Shown in pieces: positions 1 to 5,720 of a stretch of 9,184 bases of DNA. The notes beneath the pieces were generated by a model, which worked only from the letters and a program-made list of their open reading frames with translations, was not told the DNA's origin and did no database searches. This DNA is from Actinomycetota bacterium (GTDB lineage Bacteria > Actinomycetota > Actinomycetes > Nanopelagicales > Nanopelagicaceae), in the NCBI GenBank assembly GCA_009704515.1, contig WLDZ01000030.1:1-9184 (forward strand), given 5' to 3'. The translations under genes were made by a program, and so were the position numbers. Numbering within the stretch: the stretch's first letter is position 1; the number at the start of each line of letters is the position of its first letter.

Positions 1-773
1 GTGAAAACCATTGCAAAGAGCGCTGCGAAGACAACTTCCATTGTAAGAATGACAGCAACTTTTGTAGGGGAGATATGTGCTTGAGACCAGGTTTGAATCA
101 CAAATGCGACCGCCGTACTGAATATCGCGGTATAGACAACAACGGCCCAACCAGAGAGATTGACGGGAGCTTTATACCCTTGACCAATAGAGATAGCTCC
201 AGTTAAAAGGGCGCAAGTTGCGAGTTGTACAACGGTCATCGCATAAGCATCAAGGCCTTTGCTCCATTGGCCGAGCGCAACAATATGTGCAGCAAAAGCG
301 ATTGCGCTGATTAATACTAAAAGCTCACCTGCACCAACTGCCCAGCCTTTGAGAGAAAGGAAGGCAAGACCAACAGTTGCCAAAGCAACACATAGCCATG
401 TGTAGACAGTTATGCGATGGCGCAGAACTAGCCATGCGATCAAGGGAGTAGCAACCACATAAAGACCGGTAACAAAACCAGTGATTGCAGCACCAACTAG
501 TTTGAGACCGAAGGTTTGAAAGATGTAACCGCTTCCTAAGAAGAGCCCAGCAAAGAAGCCTTTGATAAGCATTTCACGAGTTATCTGTGAGAGAACTCTC
601 GGCCGAATCGCAATCATCACAAGGACAGCTAATACAAAACGAGTGGCAAGAAAGCTATTTACATTCTGCTTCTCAATTGGATCTTTCATAATTACAAAAG
701 CTAAGCCCCAAGAGGCTGATACTGTTAAGAGCGCCCAAGGCGCTACCTTCATTTTGGTCTCGTGATTAGCCAT
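1..773 (-). CDS. EamA/DMT-family transporter, C-terminal end cut by window edge
   Basis: 257 codons are visible, starting MANHETKMKV, and the frame is still open at base 1, so roughly the last 30-50 residues are missing compared with the usual 290-300. The protein is very hydrophobic, with about nine membrane-spanning stretches and the two-fold repeat layout of EamA (drug/metabolite transporter) permeases. The first half has the typical SWGLAFVIMK (residues 21-30) and a GLYVVATPLIAWLVL stretch (103-117). The second half ends in ILTMEVVFAALFAMVF (242-257), which resembles the EPVFAALF signature of the second EamA repeat. It should be an inner-membrane exporter or uptake permease; the substrate cannot be read from sequence. 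The ATG overlaps the nfo stop codon (TAATG, sharing one A), so translation is probably coupled to nfo. There is no clear separate ribosome binding site. Family assignment is secure, substrate unknown. Confidence 0.85.
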   Translation of the reverse strand, partial: MANHETKMKVAPWALLTVSASWGLAFVIMKDPIEKQNVNSFLATRFVLAVLVMIAIRPRVLSQITREMLIKGFFAGLFLGSGYIFQTFGLKLVGAAITGFVTGLYVVATPLIAWLVLRHRITVYTWLCVALATVGLAFLSLKGWAVGAGELLVLISAIAFAAHIVALGQWSKGLDAYAMTVVQLATCALLTGAISIGQGYKAPVNLSGWAVVVYTAIFSTAVAFVIQTWSQAHISPTKVAVILTMEVVFAALFAMVF

Positions 774-1633
774 TAGCCACGCAACTTCTTCAAAAGGGCT
801 ATCTCTTTTCCGTGTTCGGGTTCCATTCCAGGAGTCTCAAGAATGAGCGGAGCGTTAGCTACAGCTGGGTGCTTAAGGAGTTCTTTAAAAGGATCCACAC
901 CGATAAAACCATCACCGATATTCTGATGGCGATCCTTGAGGGCACCACAAACATCCATCGAATCATTGGCGTGAATTAACTGAATTCGCTCGATTCCAGC
1001 GACTTCAACTAGAAGGTCGAGCGTCTCTTTCATCCCGCCCTTCTTTGCAATATCGTGCCCAGCCGCAAAGACATGGCAGGTGTCTAAACAAATTCCAACT
1101 TTTGGATGGTATTCAAGCGCCTTTAAATATTTCTCAAGATCCTCTAAACGCTTGACTAGTGATTGTCCTTGTCCCGCTGTTGGTTCGAGCAGCAACATCG
1201 GAGATTCATCAGTGAGTTTTTCAAGGATTGGCATCATTCCTTTATTGATTTGTTTCCATGCTTTCTCAACAAAATCTTCTTTCACTGCCGATCCGGTATG
1301 CACTACAACTCCAAGTGCTCCGATTTCTTGGCCACGCTTGAGCGAATAAGCAGTCGATGCGAGTGAATTCTTATAAGTATCTTCAGTAGGTGAGCCCAAA
1401 TTAATCAAAAAAGGTGCATGCACATAGGTTTCGATATCAAGGGCTTCCGCCTTTTCGCGAAAGAGTGCATCTGCATCGTGGTTTGTCTCTGGCATTGCCC
1501 AGCCACGCGGGTTAGATGTAAATACTTGTATCGCTTCCGCACCTGTTAGTTCGGCATATGCAATAGAACGTTTAGCCATTCCACCAGAAGTTGGGGTGTG
1601 GGCTCCGATACGAGGGCGAGTGGGTGTTGGCAC
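773..1633 (-). CDS. nfo: Endonuclease IV (AP endonuclease, TIM barrel, zinc-dependent)
   Basis: 286 residues, full length for the family. The enzyme cuts the DNA backbone 5' of abasic sites in base excision repair in the cytoplasm. All nine metal ligands known from E. coli Nfo can be placed with matching spacing: H72, H112, E150, D184, H187, H221, D234, H236 and E266. They lie in recognisable motifs: YVHAPFLINLGSP (70-82), LLLEPTAGQG (147-156), GICLDTCHVFAAGHD (180-194), IHANDS (220-225), DRHQNIGDGFIG (234-245) and LILETPG (263-269). The start is GTG at 1633, four bases after the pknL stop, with only a weak GTAGGG upstream, so it is probably co-transcribed and coupled with pknL. A later ATG (residue 19) would remove the first barrel strand (RPRIGAHTPTSGG), so GTG is preferred. 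Nothing appears missing or broken. Confidence 0.96.
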   Translation of the reverse strand: MPTPTRPRIGAHTPTSGGMAKRSIAYAELTGAEAIQVFTSNPRGWAMPETNHDADALFREKAEALDIETYVHAPFLINLGSPTEDTYKNSLASTAYSLKRGQEIGALGVVVHTGSAVKEDFVEKAWKQINKGMMPILEKLTDESPMLLLEPTAGQGQSLVKRLEDLEKYLKALEYHPKVGICLDTCHVFAAGHDIAKKGGMKETLDLLVEVAGIERIQLIHANDSMDVCGALKDRHQNIGDGFIGVDPFKELLKHPAVANAPLILETPGMEPEHGKEIALLKKLRG

Positions 1634-1637
1634 GGGG

Positions 1638-3593
1638 TTACCCTACTGTGATGGTTACCGTACTGCCACGTTTAACCTTGCTGCCTACCTTCGGGTTCAT
1701 ATTTGTAACTTTTTTCACAGCCTTACGTCCAATGATTTTCACCGTGACTCGTAGGCCGAGATCTTGCAGCGCCTTAACCGCCTTCGATTGCTCGATTGAG
1801 AAGAGATTCGGAATATAAGAAAACTCACTGCCTTTAGAAATCACAATTGCAACCGCGCTGCCTTTATCGATTGCGGCGCCACCTGCGGGATTCTGTGAAA
1901 TTACCTCTCCGGCAAGTCTTACTTCGCTGAATGCGTAAGTTGATGTCACATTAAATCCTGCTTCAGTCAGTTCAGTAAGTGCCTGTTCGCCATTCTTTCC
2001 AATGTATGAAGCATATGAAACTTGTTCTTTGCCCTTGCTCACAGTAATTGTTACAAGTGAACCACGTTTAACTTTGCTTCCAGTTTCAGGTTTTGATGAA
2101 ATGACAAAACCCTTTGGCACGGTTTCACTAAATACTTCAACGATTGGGGCTAACTTGAGGGGAGACTTTGCAATCAAATTCTTGGCTGCTGTCGGAGTTA
2201 AACCAACGAGCATTGGTATTGCATAGCGCTCTGGACCCTTGGAGAGAACTATTTTTACTGTTCCACCCTGATCGATCTTCTCGCCACCAGTAGGGGAGGA
2301 TTCAATGACTCTGCCACTTTCGATCATCTCGCTATAGCGCTCTTCGACTATTACATATTGAAGTCCGAGCGGAGAGAGAGCGGCAGCCACTTCGTTTGAA
2401 TCTGCACCAACTGTCGACGGAACTACAACGCGACTACCTGGCCCTACAAGTACATACCAACCAGAAATTCCAACTATGACCGCCATGACCAGAGCTATAT
2501 ATCGATTACGACGGACGCGCTTACTTACCTTCTTGCGCTTAGCTATTTGAGCAGTAGATTCGGGAGCCTTCGACTCCTCAATTTGCACGCTCTCTTCAGC
2601 TGGCTTGCGGGAAATTGCTTTGGTTGCTTCTTTATCTATAGGAGTGGTGAGTTCGCGCATCTTCTTTCGGAAAGAACGCTTCTCCTTTACCGGGCGCATC
2701 GGTTGGATTGGAATATCAAGTTCGAGACTGAGTTGATTCTCTTTCGGATTGAGCTGGTGATTAACCTGCGAAAGGATGCGATGAAATTCTGAGGCATCAC
2801 GAGGTCTCTCATCAGGATCACTCGAAGTAGCTCGGTAGATAAGATCATCGAGCTCTGATGGAACATCAGAAAGCAGAGAACTCAGCCGGGGAACTCGCTC
2901 GTTAACATGTTTGTAGGCAATTTGAATCGGGATGTCACCACCGTAAGGTTTATCTCCAGAGAACATCTCAAATGCGGATATTCCAACCGAGTAGACATCA
3001 CTTCGTGCGTCAGCGATACCACGCTGTACTTGTTCGGGAGATAAGTAAGAAACGCTGCCAAGGATGACACTGGACTCTGCCGTCATCGTCGAACCAAGAA
3101 GCGGGCCTTTGGCTAATCCGAAATCGGCAATCTTGATCCGACCTTCCCGAGATATCAATATGTTTTCGGGCTTAATGTCTCTATGAATGATGCCAATTTT
3201 ATGAGCCGCCGCCAGTGCGCTCAGAACTGGTAGGAGAAACTTAACCCCATCACGAATTGAAAGTTTGCCTTGTTCGTTTAGATACTCTCGAAGAGTGTGT
3301 CCCTCAACAAGTTCCATAACGATAAATACAGCAGGGGTGCCACTCTGGTTCCACCCTTGATCTTGTACCGCAACGATATTTGGGTGCGAGAGCGAAGCAG
3401 CGGCTTTCGCTTCACGAATGAAGCGCTCAACGAATTGCTCATCCTGAGCTAGGTGAGGGTGCATTATTTTTACTGCAACTTTACGATCTAATCGAGTATC
3501 AAATCCTTCATAGATACTGGCCATCCCGCCGGTGGCAACCTGGCGAATGAGCTGGTAGCGCCCATCAATAATTTCGCCAGTGAGATCAGACAT
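1638..3593 (-). CDS. pknL: Membrane Ser/Thr protein kinase with four PASTA domains (PknL type)
   Basis: 651 residues. The kinase domain spans about 12-275: glycine loop VATGGMASIYEG (19-30), ATP lysine K42 in VAVKIM, helix-C E61, catalytic loop HRDIKPEN (137-144, D139), DFG at 157-159, SPE at 185-187, D199 in SDVYSVGI, and R263. A charged linker (about 280-362) is followed by one membrane helix (about 365-384). Four extracellular PASTA repeats follow at about 388-452, 457-521, 526-588 and 592-651, each ending in a VTITVSKG-like strand. PASTA domains bind peptidoglycan fragments in related kinases, so this is probably a cell-envelope sensor; its targets are unknown. The activation segment and the phrase VILGSVSYLSPEQV (177-190) resemble actinobacterial PknL more than PknB, as recalled without alignment. 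From memory, M. tuberculosis PknL lacks PASTA domains while corynebacterial PknL has them. The ATG at 3593 lacks a well-placed Shine-Dalgarno (AAAGGTG is 17 bases away) but has TAGAAT six bases upstream, suggesting a leaderless start. Confidence 0.9.
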   Translation of the reverse strand: MSDLTGEIIDGRYQLIRQVATGGMASIYEGFDTRLDRKVAVKIMHPHLAQDEQFVERFIREAKAAASLSHPNIVAVQDQGWNQSGTPAVFIVMELVEGHTLREYLNEQGKLSIRDGVKFLLPVLSALAAAHKIGIIHRDIKPENILISREGRIKIADFGLAKGPLLGSTMTAESSVILGSVSYLSPEQVQRGIADARSDVYSVGISAFEMFSGDKPYGGDIPIQIAYKHVNERVPRLSSLLSDVPSELDDLIYRATSSDPDERPRDASEFHRILSQVNHQLNPKENQLSLELDIPIQPMRPVKEKRSFRKKMRELTTPIDKEATKAISRKPAEESVQIEESKAPESTAQIAKRKKVSKRVRRNRYIALVMAVIVGISGWYVLVGPGSRVVVPSTVGADSNEVAAALSPLGLQYVIVEERYSEMIESGRVIESSPTGGEKIDQGGTVKIVLSKGPERYAIPMLVGLTPTAAKNLIAKSPLKLAPIVEVFSETVPKGFVISSKPETGSKVKRGSLVTITVSKGKEQVSYASYIGKNGEQALTELTEAGFNVTSTYAFSEVRLAGEVISQNPAGGAAIDKGSAVAIVISKGSEFSYIPNLFSIEQSKAVKALQDLGLRVTVKIIGRKAVKKVTNMNPKVGSKVKRGSTVTITVG

Positions 3594-3599
3594 GTGGGG

Positions 3600-3605
3600 A
3601 TTCTA
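3600..3605 (-). promoter_or_regulatory. Candidate -10 element for leaderless pknL transcript
   Basis: TAGAAT reads on the minus strand at 3605-3600, followed by six bases (CCCCAC) and the pknL ATG. This matches the actinobacterial TAnnnT -10 consensus at the distance that would place the first transcribed base on the A of ATG. No convincing -35 was found. The lack of a usable Shine-Dalgarno for pknL supports the reading, and the same arrangement occurs at crtE and metF in this window. Confidence 0.4.
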
Positions 3606-3637
3606 GTTGAACACCTTTAGAGAACTGAGTTATTACC

Positions 3638-4174
3638 TCAAGTGGTGAGTGCGAAATCGGCTAATTCTGCACTCTTCTCTGCGGTAAAGAAAGCTTCCTG
3701 TGTCTTAAGCCACTGCTGCATCTCGGTTGCAATAGAAGTTCCATCTCGCGTTAAAACCCTTTGCAATCCAACTTCAGGTTTGATGTCTATCCAGATACTT
3801 GCACTGACAACATCTCGTATTTGTGAAGTACTTGACCCAACTCCTTCGAGAATTAGTAATTGAGATGTTTGGAAACTTTTTGCCTGCCCGTATTCTCCTA
3901 ATGCCCAGTCATATTGCGGTATTGCATAGCTCTTTTTCTTGGCGTGAGAATCGGTGATGGTTTTTAGGGATTCAATAAATGGTGCGCTAAATGGATCTTC
4001 CCAACCGTTATAGAGATCATCCATATGAATCACTGATGTTGAGAAGTAATTACCAAGAGATGTAGATAGATGGCTCGCTAAAGTTGTTTTTCCTGCGCCA
4101 GCAGGACCATCAATTGTGATGATAGGCGTGGGTAGGGTCTTAGTTAGATCGTAAAGCGCTTCGATGAGATTCAT
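3638..4174 (-). CDS. P-loop kinase of the uridine-kinase-like family; candidate vitamin or nucleoside salvage kinase
   Basis: 178 residues from ATG 4174. A Walker A loop GPAGAGKT lies at 23-30 directly after a hydrophobic strand (IITID). VIHMDDLYNGW (48-58) matches the DDxY acceptor-site motif of uridine kinase/phosphoribulokinase-type enzymes, LLILEG (106-111) matches their conserved strand ending in EG, and VLTRDG (140-145) sits where the lid arginine is expected. The fold is therefore a small-molecule kinase using ATP. Similar 'MDDLY.GW' proteins are common in Actinobacteria and mostly lack an assigned substrate. The gene overlaps the 3' end of the Pnu transporter gene by 35 bases and lies downstream of the TPP riboswitch, so the imported substrate, probably thiamine, is the leading candidate; this is inference. 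A TTG start at 4192 is possible, but ATG 4174 has GGAAGG six bases upstream. Other options are nicotinamide riboside, uridine or cytidine kinase. Confidence 0.85.
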   Translation of the reverse strand: MNLIEALYDLTKTLPTPIITIDGPAGAGKTTLASHLSTSLGNYFSTSVIHMDDLYNGWEDPFSAPFIESLKTITDSHAKKKSYAIPQYDWALGEYGQAKSFQTSQLLILEGVGSSTSQIRDVVSASIWIDIKPEVGLQRVLTRDGTSIATEMQQWLKTQEAFFTAEKSAELADFALTT

Positions 4175-4730
4175 ACCAAGCCTTCCAACCAATTAATGCC
4201 ATCACCGTAAATACAACATAGAGAACTGTTGTAAATAGTAAGTCTTGCGATGCATAGAGAGCGACGTATCCAATGTTTACCAAGAACCAGAGGACCCATG
4301 TTTCATATTTCTGTAAGACCATAAGAATTTGCGCAGCCATACTTCCGAGAAGCAGGAGAGTGTCAGGATATGCAGCTGCTGCACCAATATCTGCTAGGAG
4401 AGGCGCAATAATTAATGAGAGCAGAAGAATCGCCCCTGCAATCGCTATGCGATGGAGATTTGTTAGCCGTGATGGTTTTGCTCCCGTAGCGCTCCAACCA
4501 AACCAACCAACTACAGCTGCCGCAATAAAGACGAGTTGTAGCGCAGCACTGGCATAGAGGTCATATTGCAAGAAGAAAATTCCATAAAGGGCTCCGCTGA
4601 GTCCATACCAAGGCCAAGTGATTCGCTTGCCAGTGATTCCCAGTCCGACGCCAATAAAGGAGACGATGGACGCTACAAATTCAAGATAAGAAACGTCATA
4701 TCCCCATAGGGTAAAAAAGGTTGTCATCAT
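4140..4730 (-). CDS. pnuT: Pnu-family vitamin transporter, probably PnuT (thiamine)
   Basis: 196 residues, the usual length for PnuC/PnuT permeases, with about seven to eight predicted membrane helices. Family marks include YGLSGALYGIFFLQYDLYAS (42-61), LQLVFIAAAVVGWFGW (65-80), the ligand-site helix WVLWFLVN (145-152, with W145, W148 and N152), and the GWKAW near the C-terminus (181-185). Pnu proteins move vitamins by facilitated diffusion and depend on cytoplasmic phosphorylation to trap them. The best-known member, PnuC, takes nicotinamide riboside. Here a TPP riboswitch sits directly upstream, which points to thiamine. I cannot separate PnuC from PnuT by ligand residues alone. Start choice: ATG 4730 has AAGAGG seven bases upstream; the in-frame start at 4775 lies inside the riboswitch and is rejected. 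The 3' end overlaps the next gene, a kinase, by 35 bases. Confidence 0.88.
   Translation of the reverse strand: MMTTFFTLWGYDVSYLEFVASIVSFIGVGLGITGKRITWPWYGLSGALYGIFFLQYDLYASAALQLVFIAAAVVGWFGWSATGAKPSRLTNLHRIAIAGAILLLSLIIAPLLADIGAAAAYPDTLLLLGSMAAQILMVLQKYETWVLWFLVNIGYVALYASQDLLFTTVLYVVFTVMALIGWKAWYESHRSALRSN
4181..4186 (-). promoter_or_regulatory. Ribosome binding site that sets the start of the P-loop kinase
   Basis: GGAAGG at 4186-4181 lies six bases before ATG 4174, inside the last codons of the transporter gene. It favours ATG 4174 over the in-frame TTG at 4192, which would start upstream of this site and has no comparable motif. Confidence 0.65.
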
Positions 4731-4737
4731 GGTGCGA

Positions 4738-4743
4738 CCTCTT
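4738..4743 (-). promoter_or_regulatory. Ribosome binding site of pnuT, adjoining the riboswitch
   Basis: AAGAGG at 4743-4738 lies seven bases before ATG 4730 and directly follows the 3' strand of riboswitch helix P1 (TGT, 4746-4744). This contact suggests that ligand binding controls ribosome access, not early termination. No terminator hairpin with a U tract is seen between the aptamer and the start codon. Confidence 0.65.
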
Positions 4744-4825
4744 ACATTCTCAATCCGCATTACCGGACTGGTCAAACGGTCGATCTCCTAAAAGAAGATC
4801 CTCTCAGCCACCTTGGCTCCCGTGT
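4744..4825 (-). ncRNA. TPP (thiamine pyrophosphate) riboswitch, THI element
   Basis: The minus strand carries the core of the THI-box aptamer in order. It begins ACACGGGAGCC (4825-4815). A P3 stem AGCC/GGCT then leads into the invariant CTGAGA (4807-4802). The optional P3a hairpin follows: GATCTTC (4800-4794) pairs with GGAGATC (4788-4782) around loop TTTTA. GACCG (4781-4777) closes P2 against CGG. The second arm has TTGACCAG, then P5 TCCG (4767-4764) paired with CGGA (4757-4754) around GTAATG, which contains the conserved TAATG. P1 is short: ACA (4825-4823) with TGT (4746-4744). TPP riboswitches bind thiamine pyrophosphate and normally repress thiamine synthesis or uptake genes. P4 and P1 are weaker than in textbook examples. 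The element lies nine bases past the crtB stop and 14 bases before the pnuT ATG. Confidence 0.9.
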
Positions 4826-4830
4826 TGAAA

Positions 4831-4860
4831 ATATTAGCGCATGCGGGCAAATAATGTCTG
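4831..4860 (-). promoter_or_regulatory. Candidate housekeeping promoter for the riboswitch-pnuT-kinase unit
   Basis: A -10 hexamer TAATAT (4836-4831) is preceded by an 18-base spacer and a -35-like CAGACA (4860-4855, matching four of six positions of TTGACA). The -10 overlaps the crtB stop codon TAA. Transcription would begin at about A4826-A4825, exactly at the 5' edge of the TPP aptamer. That coincidence supports it, but it is a motif reading only; read-through from the crt genes is also possible. Confidence 0.5.
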
Positions 4861-5712
4861 TATGTAGGCAGCGCCTGCCACTCGTAATCTTCGAGCGGTC
4901 GAAGTAGTCGCGCGGTGCGTGAAGACATCGTAGTTATTCGCCTCAACTTCATCGACAATTCCGCAGTAAAGCTCACTCGCAGCTCTGATGCATGGGCGCG
5001 ATATTGGGTCTAGATACTGAATGCCTGCTTCGGCTTCTGCTTGCAGCTCTCGTACTCGATTAATTTGATACTTAATAGCCTGCGTAATTTCTGGGGTCAT
5101 CGTCCTCTTGAGCAGCATCTCTTCGGTGACTCCAAACTTAGCTAAATCATCTAGTGGCATATAAATGCGGCCACGGTCAATATCTTCGCCAATGTCACGA
5201 ATAAAGTTGGCTAATTGAAATGCGGTTCCGAGTGCAGTTGCAGCCGATATTGCTCGTTCATCTTTGTAGCCGAGAATTGGCAACATCTCTAAACCAATCA
5301 CAACTGCCGAACCATAAACATATTCCATGAGGTCGTCATAAGTCTGGTATCGAGTGACAGTGAGGTCCATCTCCATCGATTTCATGAATGCTTCAAAGTA
5401 GGAGAGCGGAATATTGAATTTTTTTACAGTATCGACAAGTGCCATACCAATTAGATCGCTACTCTCACCGCGACGAAGATCGGCAATTACTGCTGCACCC
5501 CAGTTCTTCAGCTCAGCTGCTTTCTCCTCTGGCGTTAGCGTCGAAGCAAGGTCATCAACAATTTCGTCAGCAAATCTCGCAAAACCGTAGAGCGCATGCA
5601 CGTGTGGCCTTTTCTTGGCGGGCAATAGCAACGTTGCAAGATAGTAAGTCTTGCCATGTAGCGCGTTGAGACGCTTACATTCTTCGTAGGATTGCGTGAG
5701 TAAGTCAGACAT
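4834..5712 (-). CDS. crtB: Phytoene synthase
   Basis: 292 residues, usual length. The enzyme joins two geranylgeranyl diphosphates head to head to give 15-cis-phytoene, the first committed carotenoid step. Both aspartate-rich motifs that bind the magnesium-diphosphate are present: ADEIVDD (48-54, D49 and D53) after YGFARF, and RDIGEDIDRGRIYMP (172-186, D173 and D177) within the ANFIRD block. The start ATG 5712 is eight bases after the crtI stop, with no evident Shine-Dalgarno, so translation is likely coupled to crtI. The stop codon is followed after nine bases by the TPP riboswitch and overlaps its predicted -10 element. The squalene/HpnC-type relatives share the fold, but the pairing with crtI and a GGPP synthase gene makes phytoene synthase the clear choice. 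Confidence 0.96.
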   Translation of the reverse strand: MSDLLTQSYEECKRLNALHGKTYYLATLLLPAKKRPHVHALYGFARFADEIVDDLASTLTPEEKAAELKNWGAAVIADLRRGESSDLIGMALVDTVKKFNIPLSYFEAFMKSMEMDLTVTRYQTYDDLMEYVYGSAVVIGLEMLPILGYKDERAISAATALGTAFQLANFIRDIGEDIDRGRIYMPLDDLAKFGVTEEMLLKRTMTPEITQAIKYQINRVRELQAEAEAGIQYLDPISRPCIRAASELYCGIVDEVEANNYDVFTHRATTSTARRLRVAGAAYIQTLFARMR

Positions 5713-5720
5713 CGAAGTAG

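Noticed and set aside
1080..1366. Plus-strand open frames opposite nfo
   Set aside because: The nfo frame on the minus strand holds all metal ligands at the right spacing; these are shadows of it.
3625..3641. Small hairpin (TTGAG/CTCAG, seven-base loop) at the end of the kinase gene as a terminator
   Set aside because: Only five pairs including a wobble, and no following U tract; it overlaps the stop codon region and is probably chance.
4175..4192. TTG start at 4192 for the P-loop kinase
   Set aside because: ATG 4174 has GGAAGG six bases upstream, whereas the TTG has no ribosome site. It cannot be excluded outright.
4140..4730. Nicotinamide riboside transporter (PnuC) with the kinase as its riboside kinase
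   Set aside because: This was the first reading from the protein pair alone. The TPP riboswitch directly upstream makes thiamine the better-supported substrate.
4731..4775. Upstream start for the Pnu transporter (15 extra residues)
   Set aside because: The extension lies inside the second arm of the TPP aptamer and the ribosome site; ATG 4730 has AAGAGG at correct spacing.
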